Below, in pieces: positions 26,057-35,001 of a DNA stretch of 50,953 nt. The notes below the pieces were generated by a model. It did not search any database and was not told where the DNA came from. It saw nothing but the letters and a program-made list of their open reading frames with translations. Numbering within the stretch: position 1 is the first letter of the stretch; the number at the start of each line of letters is the position of its first letter. The position numbers were made by a program, and so were the translations under genes. Source of the DNA: Niallia nealsonii (GTDB lineage Bacteria > Bacillota > Bacilli > Bacillales > Cytobacillaceae); contig NZ_PISE01000021.1 in NCBI RefSeq assembly GCF_002835805.1, forward strand, positions 1 to 50,953, in the 5' to 3' direction.

Positions 26057-26466
26057 ATTTCTACCAGCTTACCATACAAAGTGAAGCACTCCAGTTGCTT
26101 AGTTTTTATGAAAAGACTACTGCTATGGAGAATATAGCTCCCTTAGAGAAGCCTGTATTTATGTTAGAAGGATTAGAATACTTTATTCAGCAACAGTTAA
26201 TAACTATGGGGATAGAGAAAACAATTTGCTATTTTCGCCAGTTATTTAAAGAATTAATCAGCTGGGAGAAACAAAAAGAAAAGAATCAGGTAATAGTGAT
26301 TGGCAGCGATATTACAAAAGGGATTGTGCCTATTGATAAAAAGGATAGAGAGTGGCGAGATGCAGTTGGCTGGATTTATCAAGAGGCAGCACAACGTTCT
26401 ACAAGAGTAGATGTTATTTGGTATGGAGTAAATGATCTGCTAAAAAAATGGGAAGAAGGGGTATAA
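26005..26466 (+). CDS. Second, divergent CobU-like protein
   Basis: 153 residues, shorter than CobU (about 180-190). The N-terminus HFITGGSFNGKRKWAL is a P-loop of CobU shape. The central guanylyl-acceptor helix (RHxxxR) and the LLDCLT block are not recognisable. The C-terminal part retains VIGSDITKGIVPIDKKDREW followed by RDAVGWIYQEAAQ, corresponding to NEVGxGIVP...RFRD..GxxNQ in CobU. It thus complements the CobU of 22604, which lacks this block. It could be a partner subunit, a kinase-only form or a decaying copy. Start ATG follows AGGAGGCG within cobC. Confidence 0.78.
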   Translation: MHFITGGSFNGKRKWALNFYQLTIQSEALQLLSFYEKTTAMENIAPLEKPVFMLEGLEYFIQQQLITMGIEKTICYFRQLFKELISWEKQKEKNQVIVIGSDITKGIVPIDKKDREWRDAVGWIYQEAAQRSTRVDVIWYGVNDLLKKWEEGV

Positions 26467-27072
26467 ATGCGCATATATACAAAAACAGGGGATAAAGGAC
26501 AAACGAGTATCATTGGAGGCAGAGTAGATAAGGATGACATTCGTGTGGAAAGCTATGGGACAGTGGATGAAGTGAATTGTTTTGTTGGACAGGCAATCGC
26601 TCAATTGGAAAAAGAATTGTTTGCGGATATTATTGATGATTTGGAAAAAATTCAGCATGAACTTTTTGATTGTGGCGGCGACTTGGCAAATATTTTGCCA
26701 AATCATCCAGTCAAACTTACGACAGAGTGCATTTCCTATTTAGAAACAAGAATTGATCAATTTACTGAAGAAGCTCCACCTTTAGAGCGCTTTATTCTCC
26801 CAGGTGGCCATCTTGCAGCAGCGAGCATTCATATCGCAAGGACTGTGACAAGAAGAGCAGAGCGGCTAGTTGTAACTCTGAAAAAAGCGGATGAAAATGT
26901 ATCAGATTTATCTTTGCAATATTTAAATCGTTTATCTGATTACTTTTTTGCATTAGCACGTGTTGTTAATTTCCGCAGCCAAGTAGGGGACATAGAATAT
27001 ATAAGAAGTGCCAAAGTATTTCGTGGAGGAAAAAGAAAAGGAGATAAAATAAATGATCAGCAGAAAAATTAG
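26467..27072 (+). CDS. Cob(I)alamin adenosyltransferase, PduO type
   Basis: 201 residues. The PduO-type N-terminal ATP loop is clear: MRIYTKTGDKGQTSIIGG, then VDEVNCFVGQAIA. The helix bundle has FILPGGHLAAASIHIARTV split as FILPGG and ARTVTRRAERLVV, and YLNRLSDYFFALARVVN near the C-terminus. It transfers the 5'-deoxyadenosyl group of ATP to Co(I) corrinoids, needed for salvage and for coenzyme B12. It starts straight after the preceding stop and overlaps the next gene by 20 bases. Confidence 0.93.
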   Translation: MRIYTKTGDKGQTSIIGGRVDKDDIRVESYGTVDEVNCFVGQAIAQLEKELFADIIDDLEKIQHELFDCGGDLANILPNHPVKLTTECISYLETRIDQFTEEAPPLERFILPGGHLAAASIHIARTVTRRAERLVVTLKKADENVSDLSLQYLNRLSDYFFALARVVNFRSQVGDIEYIRSAKVFRGGKRKGDKINDQQKN

Positions 27073-27535
27073 TGTTTATGCACTATTTATTGCTTTATCA
27101 GCTGTAGGTGCGGCCTTAAAAATCCCATCCTCTGTTGGCAGCATTGGGCTAGACAGTTTTCCTAGTTTGATAGCAGGCGTACTTTTAGGAGGCATTAGCG
27201 GCGGGATCATAGCAGGTATTGGCCATATTTTATCTGCTTCTCTCGGAGGTTTCCCTCTGGGGCCTTTTCATGTAGTCATCGGATTAGAAATGTTTTTATT
27301 GGTTGTTGTTTATTCATGGCTCCATAAAAAATACTCGATCTATATCGCAAGCATTATGTTTATTATCGCAAACAGTGTTCTTTTGCCGCTTCCATTTCTG
27401 TATGTAATCAGCGAGAAGTTTTATTTTGCTGCTATTCCATCTTTATTTATAGCGGCGGTGCTTAATGGGGGAGTTGCCGCAGTATTGTTGCCTAGATTGC
27501 AGTCGATAAAAATGTGGGGGAAAAGCAGGGAATGA
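27053..27535 (+). CDS. cblT: ECF transporter S component, alpha-ribazole importer CblT
   Basis: 160 residues, about five to six membrane helices, typical ECF substrate-specific subunit: short, glycine-rich, with SRKISVYALFIALSAVGAAL and FPSLIAGVLLGGISGGIIAG. In Listeria and Geobacillus, CblT imports alpha-ribazole (DMB riboside) and sits beside CblS. Here it is directly followed by a cblS-like gene inside a B12 operon, which supports CblT. By sequence alone only 'ECF S component' would be safe. The energising ECF module (EcfA/EcfT) would be encoded elsewhere. Confidence 0.82.
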   Translation: MISRKISVYALFIALSAVGAALKIPSSVGSIGLDSFPSLIAGVLLGGISGGIIAGIGHILSASLGGFPLGPFHVVIGLEMFLLVVVYSWLHKKYSIYIASIMFIIANSVLLPLPFLYVISEKFYFAAIPSLFIAAVLNGGVAAVLLPRLQSIKMWGKSRE

Positions 27536-28239
27536 GAGATGTACAAATTTTGCTCTTTAATAAAAAGGAAGAAATTGTTATAGCAGCAGATAATAGTGGG
27601 GGAATAGGCTTAAAAGAACAGGATGTAGTAAAAGTTGATTATGAGACAGTTGCCTATTTTTCTTTTCGTGTCGCATGTATGGAATGTATGGCGGCTGGAG
27701 GGATTCCTTTTTCTGTTATTTTGCAAAATTTTTGTGGAGAAATTGCCTGGAATAAGCTTGTAGTAGGAATAAAAAAAAGTATAAAAGAGGCAGGATTAGA
27801 GGAGTTGGCTATTACTGGGAGCACAGAGAGTAATTTTGCACTAAATCAATCTGCCGTTGGATTAACAGTGCTTGGAAAGAAAGGTAGCAAGCATAAGAGC
27901 TTGGATATGAAAAAGAGCAAGGTTGCAGTAATCGGCAGCCCTCTTGTTGGAAATGAAGTAATGGAGGAAAAAGAAAAAATTGCTCCATTATCTTTATTTT
28001 ATCCATTAGTAAGGGCAAGGAAATATAATTTGCTTCCTGTTGGATCAAAGGGGATTCTAGCAGAGCTTTCTGTGCTGTTAGGAAAAATGGAAGAGAGAGA
28101 AATTCATTGTGCATTGGATATAAATAAATCTGCTGGTCCTTCTACCTGTTTTCTAATAGAGTACGAGGAGGAAGAAGAACAAACACTGCGGAACTTAGCC
28201 GGTCCTTATTTCCATTCCATTTCTTTTATAGAAAAATAG
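27532..28239 (+). CDS. cblS: Alpha-ribazole kinase CblS (AIR synthase-related)
   Basis: 235 residues from ATG 27532, in ATGA overlap with cblT. A GTG at 27514 is the upstream in-frame alternative. The fold resembles the PurM/SelD/ThiL group: IVIAADNSGGIGLKEQD near the N-terminus, AYFSFRVACMECMAAGG (about 40-56) and ITGSTESNFALNQSAVG (about 96-112), the last like the GSTE motif of AIR-synthase-related kinases. CblS phosphorylates alpha-ribazole to its 5'-phosphate for CobS. Together with CblT it would substitute for CobT, which is not in this operon. Last gene before a terminator. Confidence 0.82.
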   Translation: MRDVQILLFNKKEEIVIAADNSGGIGLKEQDVVKVDYETVAYFSFRVACMECMAAGGIPFSVILQNFCGEIAWNKLVVGIKKSIKEAGLEELAITGSTESNFALNQSAVGLTVLGKKGSKHKSLDMKKSKVAVIGSPLVGNEVMEEKEKIAPLSLFYPLVRARKYNLLPVGSKGILAELSVLLGKMEEREIHCALDINKSAGPSTCFLIEYEEEEEQTLRNLAGPYFHSISFIEK

Positions 28240-28259
28240 TGAAAAGGCAGGATCACTCT

Positions 28260-28288
28260 AAAGAACAAGTAAGTTTGTTCTTTTTTTT
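28260..28288 (+). terminator. Terminator of the cobalamin salvage operon
   Basis: AAAGAACAA-(GTAAGT)-TTGTTCTTT, a 9-bp perfect stem, followed by further T residues, 20 bases after the cblS stop. Confidence 0.88.
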
Positions 28289-28409
28289 ATGGCAAAATAT
28301 TATGCATAAAATAAGCTTCCAGTTTAAAGGATATAACATAGATTAATAACAAACATGAAGAGACTATTACATTTTGATGAAAAGATAAAGGAATATAGGG
28401 ATTCTGCTT

Positions 28410-28437
28410 TTGAATAGACATCATCTAGTGGTAGAAT
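28410..28437 (+). promoter_or_regulatory. Probable ddl promoter
   Basis: TTGAAT (28410-28415) and TAGAAT (28432-28437), 16-base spacer, about 36 bases before the ddl start. Confidence 0.55.
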
Positions 28438-28473
28438 AAAATAGGTATGATTGATAAATTGGAGGAACATAAA

Positions 28474-29547
28474 ATGAAAAAAAAGCTTGGTTTATTATAT
28501 GGTGGTAAATCTGCTGAACATAAAGTTAGCATGCAAACAGCAATGGCGGTTATTAAAGCATTAGATACAAATAAATTCGATATTTATCCTATTTACATAT
28601 CAGAAAAAGGAGAATGGATAAAAGGGCCGCAATTGACAGGTCCAGTTGAAAATGTCGATCAGCTGGCATTTGCAAACATGGAGGAAATTCAATCAACGGC
28701 GCTTTCTTCCAGCCTTTTTGAAGCATCCGAAAATAATAATTTTGATGTTATTTTTCCCCTTTTACATGGACCGAATGGAGAAGATGGGACAGTTCAAGGA
28801 TTATTAGAGCTTTTGAATTTGCCATATGTCGGCAACGGAGTGTTAGCTTCTTCAGCTGGAATGGATAAAGTAATTATGAAAAATATCTTTGAGGTAGCAG
28901 GATTAAAGCAAGTTAAATATACTTCTTTTATCCGAAAAGATTGGCAAAACAATAAAGAAAAAGCCTATCAAAAAGTAGAACAAGAGCTTGGATTTCCATG
29001 CTTTGTGAAGCCTGCCAACTTAGGGTCAAGTGTAGGAATCAGCAAATGTACGAATCAGGAAGAACTAGAATCGGCATTTGTAGAGGCATTTCAGTTTGAT
29101 AGAAAAGTTATTGTTGAAGAGGGCGTTATAGCAAGAGAAATAGAAGTGGCTGTACTTGGGAATGATGACCCTCAAGTTTCTGTTGCTGGTGAAATTGTTG
29201 CGAAAAAAGATTTCTATGACTATAAAGCAAAATATGAGGATGGGAATACAGCATTAATTATTCCTGCTGAAGTTTCAGAAGGGGAGTATAACCTAATAAA
29301 AAAAGAAGCGATTAAGGCATTTAAAGCATTAGATTGCTCAGGACTAGTTCGTGCAGATTTCTTTTTGACTAAAGAGGGTAATGTATTTATAAACGAAGTA
29401 AACACGATGCCTGGCTTTACTCCATTTAGTATGTTCCCACTTTTATGGCAGGAAAGTGGCTTAGAGTATTCTGCTTTAATTGAAAGATTAGTTGATCTTG
29501 CTCTTGAAAGACATGCAGAGAAGCAAACGATTAAATATACGATGTAA
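28474..29547 (+). CDS. ddl: D-alanine--D-alanine ligase
   Basis: 357 residues from ATG 28474, chosen because TTGGAGG lies 8 bases upstream. An in-frame ATG at 28447 has no ribosome site. ATP-grasp enzyme: [17 protein letters not shown] at the N-terminus, [46 protein letters not shown] on the omega loop, and [18 protein letters not shown]. The omega-loop Tyr (YDYKAKY) points to D-Ala-D-Ala rather than D-Ala-D-Lac specificity. It makes the dipeptide that MurF (next gene) adds to the peptidoglycan precursor. Confidence 0.95.
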   Translation: MKKKLGLLYGGKSAEHKVSMQTAMAVIKALDTNKFDIYPIYISEKGEWIKGPQLTGPVENVDQLAFANMEEIQSTALSSSLFEASENNNFDVIFPLLHGPNGEDGTVQGLLELLNLPYVGNGVLASSAGMDKVIMKNIFEVAGLKQVKYTSFIRKDWQNNKEKAYQKVEQELGFPCFVKPANLGSSVGISKCTNQEELESAFVEAFQFDRKVIVEEGVIAREIEVAVLGNDDPQVSVAGEIVAKKDFYDYKAKYEDGNTALIIPAEVSEGEYNLIKKEAIKAFKALDCSGLVRADFFLTKEGNVFINEVNTMPGFTPFSMFPLLWQESGLEYSALIERLVDLALERHAEKQTIKYTM

Positions 29548-29667
29548 ATATAAGATGTAAGACCGGTTATTTTTAGCTGATTGGACGGATAAAAACGTTT
29601 GACCATCAAAAAGGTTGCTTTGTTTATTTTTTCGTTTTTTAAACGGGAGAACAAAAGGAGGGCTTTG

Positions 29668-29694
29668 ATGAGCAAGCGTTTTTCCATCGTCTAA
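29668..29694 (+). other. Possible 8-residue leader ORF upstream of murF
   Basis: AAAAGGAGGG is followed at correct spacing by ATGAGCAAGCG and a stop after eight codons (MSKRFSIV). The stop overlaps a second ATG at 29694 that opens a frame running into murF out of phase. The ribosome site is as strong as those of real genes, but the ORF is too short to judge. It may be a leader peptide or the remnant of a lost gene. The 29548-29817 gap holds nothing else I recognise. Confidence 0.3.
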
Positions 29695-29817
29695 TGAGAA
29701 TTTTTATCTCGTGCTTTTCTAGGCTATGCTTGCCTATTATATGGTGTTTATATTTTTTAGGCAGCGCTTATTGCCTGTCAACGGAGCGGAGTTATACATA
29801 TGGATGGAGGGGTCTTG

Positions 29818-31188
29818 ATGATAAAACGAACCTTAGAAGAAGTAGCAAAAATGGCTGGTGCAGAAGATATAGCTGAATTTGCAAAGGCGATAGAAATAAA
29901 AGGTGTTACGATTGATTCACGAAAGATAGAAAAAGGAAATTTATTTGTGCCTTTTAAAGGGGAAAAAACAGATGGGCATCAATATGTTGAAGATGCCATT
30001 AAAAGGGGAGCAGCAGCATCCTTCTGGCAAAAGGATGTGCCTAATCCCCCTAAACATCTTCCGCTTATTTATGTAGAGGATACATTAAAAGGCATCCAGA
30101 CATTAGCGAAAAGTTATCGGGATGAACTGTCAATCAAAGTAGTGGGAATTACAGGAAGCAATGGAAAAACATCTACAAAGGATATAACAACAAATCTTCT
30201 TTCATTAAAATATAAAGTGCAAAAAACAGAAGGAAACTATAATAATCATCTTGGGCTTCCTTTGACTGTTCTCAATCTAGAAGAAGATACAGATATTGCT
30301 GTATTAGAAATGGGAATGAGCGGACGCGGGGAAATTGATTTTTTAACTAGACTAGCAGAACCGGATGTTGTGGTAATTACAAATATTGGAGAATCTCATC
30401 TTCTTGATTTAGGATCTAGAGAAGGAATTGCAGAAGCAAAGCTAGAAATCATCAATGGATTACAAAATGGTGGAAGAATTATTTATTTTGGCGACGAGCC
30501 CCTTCTTTCTGAAAGGATAACAAAAATAAAAAAGGATACTGAGGTTAAAACGTTTGGCAAAAGTTTAAGCAATGATTTGTATCCTGTCAGCATAGTACAG
30601 AAGGAAAATGGAAGTTCATTTACAATTAATGGCCTAACGAAACAGTTTGAGCTGCCAGTGTTAGGTGATCATAATATCTTAAATGCGTTGGCAGCTATGT
30701 TAGTTGCAGAATATTTCCAGATACCTTTTGAAGAGATGGATCAAGGCTTTAAAAACTTAACATTAACGAATATGAGAATGGAGCTTTTGGAAGGGGAAAA
30801 TGGTGTCCACATTATCAATGACGCATATAATGCCAGCCCTACTTCTATGTTAGCGGCGATAAATGTGCTGGAAAATCTCCCTGGCTTTAAGAAAAAAATA
30901 ATCGTATTTGGTGATATGTTAGAACTTGGGCCAGAAGAAGAACGATACCATCATGAAGTTGGAACAAGTTTATCAGAGGAAATCGATTATGTATTCACAT
31001 ATGGGAAACTCGGATTATTTATTGCAGAAGGAGCAAAAAAAATCTTGCCTGAAAACCGTGTTTTTCCATTTACTGATAAAGAGGAACTTATCGCAGCTTT
31101 AAACAAAAAAATAGACCAAGAAACAGTTGTTTTAGTAAAAGCATCAAGAGGAATGAGATTAGAAGAAGTAGTTCGTGCATTACAGTAG
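29818..31188 (+). CDS. murF: UDP-N-acetylmuramoyl-tripeptide--D-alanyl-D-alanine ligase
   Basis: 456 residues from ATG 29818, which has GGAGGGG at proper spacing; the ATG at 29800 lies upstream of that site. Mur ligase domains in order: N-terminal substrate domain with IDSRKIEKGNLFVPFKG, central ATPase with GITGSNGKTSTKD (P-loop), EGNYNNHLGLPLTVL, VLEMGMSGRGEI and NIGESHLLDLGSREGIAEAK, and C-terminal domain with NDAYNASPTSMLAAI and VFGDMLELG. It adds D-Ala-D-Ala to UDP-MurNAc-tripeptide. Follows ddl as in B. subtilis. Confidence 0.95.
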   Translation: MIKRTLEEVAKMAGAEDIAEFAKAIEIKGVTIDSRKIEKGNLFVPFKGEKTDGHQYVEDAIKRGAAASFWQKDVPNPPKHLPLIYVEDTLKGIQTLAKSYRDELSIKVVGITGSNGKTSTKDITTNLLSLKYKVQKTEGNYNNHLGLPLTVLNLEEDTDIAVLEMGMSGRGEIDFLTRLAEPDVVVITNIGESHLLDLGSREGIAEAKLEIINGLQNGGRIIYFGDEPLLSERITKIKKDTEVKTFGKSLSNDLYPVSIVQKENGSSFTINGLTKQFELPVLGDHNILNALAAMLVAEYFQIPFEEMDQGFKNLTLTNMRMELLEGENGVHIINDAYNASPTSMLAAINVLENLPGFKKKIIVFGDMLELGPEEERYHHEVGTSLSEEIDYVFTYGKLGLFIAEGAKKILPENRVFPFTDKEELIAALNKKIDQETVVLVKASRGMRLEEVVRALQ

Positions 31189-31691
31189 CAGTTAGAAAGT
31201 TTTCTATAAATGATGAGGTTTGCATACTTTTAATTATAATATTTACGTGTGTGAACCTCTAAGATAATCTGATCAAAAGTAGTAATTTGTAGAAATTTAT
31301 GAATAAAAGCAAAAAAAACATAATTTTCGGATGATTAAATCAATTTTTGTTGAATAATATCATATTTTCATTTTGATTTATTGCATATTAAAAGTGCATA
31401 TATTAAAAAGATAATATTTTTCTTATTTAAAAGGACTTATATGAAATAGTTGGTTTAAAATGTCATATTATTGCAAACCTTATTTTTAAGTGATAAGATT
31501 ATTTTTACATGCAATTGCAATAAAATAGCTGATGGAATGTTTTCTTTTGGGAGGGCAGAGCAATCAATAAAAGTGGTATATCAACATGAATTCCAAGTAA
31601 GTCCCTTAGAAAAGAAAATAGCCGAATAGAGAGAAATTTTGAAGGGCGACAAAGTCTATTTCCAATCATTTTTTCCTTTTTTATTAGGCAA

Positions 31692-31745
31692 ATTTTTTTG
31701 TTCTGTTAATTAAGAGGGGCCTCTTCCTAATTAGGACAAAAAAAT
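31692..31745. repeat. 54-bp imperfect palindrome in the cshA leader gap
   Basis: Arms ATTTTTTTGT...AAGAGG and CCTCTT...ACAAAAAAAT are symmetric around 31718. Outer 10 and inner 6 base pairs are perfect, with a mismatched middle. T/A runs lie within the stem ends rather than after it, unlike an ordinary terminator. The gap 31189-32129 (about 940 bases) is AT-rich, has no credible ORF, and otherwise shows only a weak hairpin GAGGTT/AACCTC near 31214-31260 and a TATAAT at 32000-32005. Confidence 0.6.
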
Positions 31746-32153
31746 GAAAGTATATAAATGATTGCATAATTTCAACGAAAATTTCTTTGTATTTGGCTAA
31801 CTGAAAATATTAGCTGTAAACTTAAATAAAAAATTGGAAGTCATTTGAAATATTTCCTCTCTGTTAAAACTCAATTTTACAGTATCTTATTTAGTTAACA
31901 AATAAGCATATATAACCTCATGTTTCTCCAAATGAAGTAATGATGGATTTATAAATCCCACAAAACTTTTCACATTAAACTTGTTTTGTTCTGCGTTAAT
32001 ATAATTGTTTGGGGAATAGCGGTAAAGTGGATAAAAACTAACGCCATAACAATATGTTTCTTTGATAAGAAATGAGGTACATATATAAAGTTAGTGCATG
32101 GAAATCACTGTCATTTGTGAATATTTTTAATGACTAGAAGGAGATTGGATATA

Positions 32154-33641
32154 TTGGTTAAGTTTCAAGATTTAGGTATTAGTGCTGCTACAATGAAATC
32201 ATTAAAAAGAATGGGCTTTGAAGAAGCTACGCCTATTCAGGCAGAAACCATTCCCTTAAGTCTTCAACATAAGGATTTAATTGGGCAAGCACAAACTGGT
32301 ACTGGAAAAACAGCAGCTTTTGGAGTGCCTTTAGTTGACAAAGTGGATGTAGCAAATGAAGTAATCCAAGGGATTATTATTGCTCCAACAAGAGAACTGG
32401 CTATTCAAGTTTCAGAAGAACTTTATAAAATTGGTTTCGGAAAAAGAACAAGAGTCCTTTCTATTTTTGGTGGTCAAGATATTAACCGCCAAATCCGCGC
32501 ATTGAAAAACAATCCACATATTATTGTTGGAACACCAGGGCGTATTTTAGATCATATTAATAGAAAAACATTAAAATTGGATCATGTAAACACAGTCATT
32601 TTAGATGAAGCAGATGAAATGCTGAATATGGGCTTTATTGATGATATTGAGTCTATTCTTTCTAAAATTCCCGAGGAAAGACAAACCTTATTATTTTCAG
32701 CTACAATGCCGACGCCTATTAGAAAAATGGCAGAGCGTTTTATGAAAGAGCCGCAAATAGTAAAAGTAAAAGCAAAAGAAATGACTGTTCCGCTAATTGA
32801 ACAATATTATATTGAAACACAGGAAAAAACAAAATTTGATATTTTGACAAGACTTTTAGATATACAATCCCCAGAATTAGCGATTATCTTTGGCCGTACT
32901 AAACGCCGTGTCGATGAGTTGTCAGAAGCGCTTAATTTAAGAGGTTATACGGCAGAGGGAATACATGGGGACCTAAGCCAAGCGAAACGTATGTCTGTGC
33001 TTAGAAAGTTTAAAGAAGGATCTATTGATGTGCTGGTTGCTACAGATGTTGCTGCTCGTGGATTAGACATTTCAGGGGTAACGCATGTTTATAACTTTGA
33101 TATTCCACAAGATCCAGAAAGTTATGTTCACCGCATCGGAAGAACAGGAAGAGCTGGCAAGGAAGGAGTAGCGATTACATTTATTACGTATCGTGAAAGA
33201 TCATACCTTCAAGTTGTGGAGAAAACAACAAAAAGAAAAATGGAAAAAATGATTCCTCCAACAGTAGATCAAGCGATAGAAGGGCAACAAAAAGCAGTAA
33301 TGGAAAAAATTATGCAGACAATTGATGCAAATAATTTGGATTCTTATAAAGAAGCGGCTGATGATTTATTAGCCCAAAAAGATGCAAACACAATTGTTGC
33401 GGCAGTTTTAAAAATGCTGACAAAAGAGCCTGATACAACACCAGTGCGACTTACAGAAGAAAAGCCATTGCCAATGAAACAGGATCGCAAACCATACGAC
33501 AAAAATAATAATGGCTATAGAGATAGAAATAGACAAAATCATAATCCTCGTCAACGTCAAGGATACAGCAATAAACGAACAGGCCAACAAAATGGCAGCA
33601 GCTATTCTAAATCAAATTCAAATTCCAACACCTATCGTTAA
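32154..33641 (+). CDS. cshA: DEAD-box RNA helicase CshA
   Basis: 495 residues from TTG 32154, which has AAGGAG 10 bases upstream; the ATG at 32130 lies ahead of that site. RecA-like domain 1: F-x-Q region, [15 protein letters not shown] (motif I), [29 protein letters not shown] (DEAD), LFSATMP. Domain 2: [43 protein letters not shown]. The C-terminal tail is rich in Asn, Arg, Gln and Ser ([14 protein letters not shown]), typical of CshA RNA-binding tails. Cold-adaptive helicase in RNA degradation and ribosome assembly. Preceded by an unusually long gene-free stretch. Confidence 0.95.
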   Translation: MVKFQDLGISAATMKSLKRMGFEEATPIQAETIPLSLQHKDLIGQAQTGTGKTAAFGVPLVDKVDVANEVIQGIIIAPTRELAIQVSEELYKIGFGKRTRVLSIFGGQDINRQIRALKNNPHIIVGTPGRILDHINRKTLKLDHVNTVILDEADEMLNMGFIDDIESILSKIPEERQTLLFSATMPTPIRKMAERFMKEPQIVKVKAKEMTVPLIEQYYIETQEKTKFDILTRLLDIQSPELAIIFGRTKRRVDELSEALNLRGYTAEGIHGDLSQAKRMSVLRKFKEGSIDVLVATDVAARGLDISGVTHVYNFDIPQDPESYVHRIGRTGRAGKEGVAITFITYRERSYLQVVEKTTKRKMEKMIPPTVDQAIEGQQKAVMEKIMQTIDANNLDSYKEAADDLLAQKDANTIVAAVLKMLTKEPDTTPVRLTEEKPLPMKQDRKPYDKNNNGYRDRNRQNHNPRQRQGYSNKRTGQQNGSSYSKSNSNSNTYR

Positions 33642-33685
33642 AAAAAATCCTTGTAAGCATGAATATGCTTACAAGGATTTTTTTT
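33641..33685. terminator. Terminator of cshA
   Basis: AAAAAAATCCTTGTAAGCAT-(GAAT)-ATGCTTACAAGGATTTTTTT starting at the last base of the stop codon. Stem of 20 bp counting the A/T tails, so it can act in both directions. Confidence 0.92.
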
Positions 33686-33892
33686 ATCCCTGTTTAACTG
33701 GTTTTTGATTCCCGCCAATGTCTTTTAGAAAAGTTCGGTATCATTCCTATTATCCTGCTTCAAGAATCAATCAGGGAGAGACGTAGAAAAAACATATTGA
33801 TTGCATTTTTACTTTATTTGCTGGTGAAACAGATGGTTACATAAATTTTGCATATACTAATCAAAAATTAATGAGAAAAGAGGGACAATTTT

Positions 33893-34861
33893 GTGACTGT
33901 ATTTAGATTAGGATATGTAGCAATGAGTGTTCATCTGCAAAATGCTTCACCATCACAAACAATGACATACCGGCAATTCTCTTCCATAAAAGATGAAGAA
34001 GCAGCGATTAAGAAATTAGAAAGAATAGCTATAAGTAATTTGCAAAATTGCCTACGTCTTTTAAAGCATAATGCGATTAATGATATTTACTTTTTTCGAT
34101 TAAGTTCTAAACTTATTCCTCTGGTCAATCATCCTGATTTGCCCAATTGGGATTATATCCTTCCTTTAAAACCACTGCTTTTTCAGCTTGGCGAGTTTGT
34201 AAGCAAACATAATATGCGCATTGATTTTCATCCAGACCATTTTGTTGTTTTAAATAACGAGGATAAGGACATTTTAAAAACCTCTTTAAAAACACTGCAA
34301 ATGCATGAACGGCTGTTACGGGGGATGAAAGTAAATACAGAACATCGCTGCGTACTTCATGTAGGTGGGGTTTATAATGATAAGGAGCAAGCACTTGAAC
34401 AGTTTATCTCCAATTGGGGTCTGATTCCTCTTAAATGGCAAAAGATGATTATGCTCGAAAATGACGATACTAATTTTACTTTAAATGAAGTTCTTTACCT
34501 CTGTGAAAAGTTAAGTATTCCTTGTGTATTTGATTTGCATCATCATATTGTTCATAATGAAAAGGATTCTTGGGAGGAATATTGGGAAAGGATTGTCCAA
34601 ACCTGGAGCCATTCCTCTTTGCCAATTAAAATGCATATTTCTAGTCCTCGTACAAATGAAAAAGATCGGGCCCACGCTGATTATATTAATAGTGAACAAT
34701 TTTTAGAATTTCTTACAAGGGTCGATGGAACAGTTCCCCAAATAGATTGCATGATAGAAGCAAAAAAGAAAGACGATGCTTTATTTGAGTTAGTGAAAGA
34801 CTTGAAAAAGAAGGAGAATATCGTGTTTATTGATGAAGCATCTTTTCGCTTTATAAAATGA
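33893..34861 (+). CDS. uvsE: UV damage endonuclease UvsE
   Basis: 322 residues, TIM-barrel UVDE family (PF03851). N-terminal FRLGYVAMSVHLQNASPSQT, then FFRLSSKLIPLVNHP, MRIDFHPDHFVVLN with a metal His, VLHVGGVYNDKEQAL, MLENDDTNFTLNEVLYLCEK, CVFDLHHHIVHN and KMHISSPR supply the metal ligands. It nicks DNA 5' of UV photoproducts and other lesions in an alternative excision repair path. GTG start with AGAGGGA 7-8 bases upstream. It stands between cshA and ydbS, a position not occupied by this gene in B. subtilis as I recall it. Confidence 0.92.
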   Translation: MTVFRLGYVAMSVHLQNASPSQTMTYRQFSSIKDEEAAIKKLERIAISNLQNCLRLLKHNAINDIYFFRLSSKLIPLVNHPDLPNWDYILPLKPLLFQLGEFVSKHNMRIDFHPDHFVVLNNEDKDILKTSLKTLQMHERLLRGMKVNTEHRCVLHVGGVYNDKEQALEQFISNWGLIPLKWQKMIMLENDDTNFTLNEVLYLCEKLSIPCVFDLHHHIVHNEKDSWEEYWERIVQTWSHSSLPIKMHISSPRTNEKDRAHADYINSEQFLEFLTRVDGTVPQIDCMIEAKKKDDALFELVKDLKKKENIVFIDEASFRFIK

Positions 34862-34886
34862 GGAAGTAACCAAGAGCATGCAAAAG

Positions 34887-34919
34887 AGGATTTAGTTTGA
34901 AACTATTTCCTTTTTTTTT
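34887..34919 (+). terminator. Terminator of uvsE
   Basis: AGGATTTAGTTT and AAACTATTTCCT pair with two mismatches, followed by a run of T to 34919. Confidence 0.7.
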
Positions 34920-35001
34920 CGTAAACAATACTATTGGGGAAATAAACAGCAAGGAAAACAAAGAGCAGACATTTAATATAAGGAGTTAGAGGGGGAAATT
35001 T

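Noticed and set aside
29220-29687. 155-residue minus-strand frame over the ddl 3' end
   Set aside because: Antisense to a conserved ATP-grasp coding region, no motif, no start signal.
29694-29876. 60-residue frame between ddl and murF
   Set aside because: Overlaps the murF start out of phase, has Cys/Leu-rich non-protein-like composition and lacks its own ribosome site; only the preceding 8-codon ORF is kept as a weak candidate.
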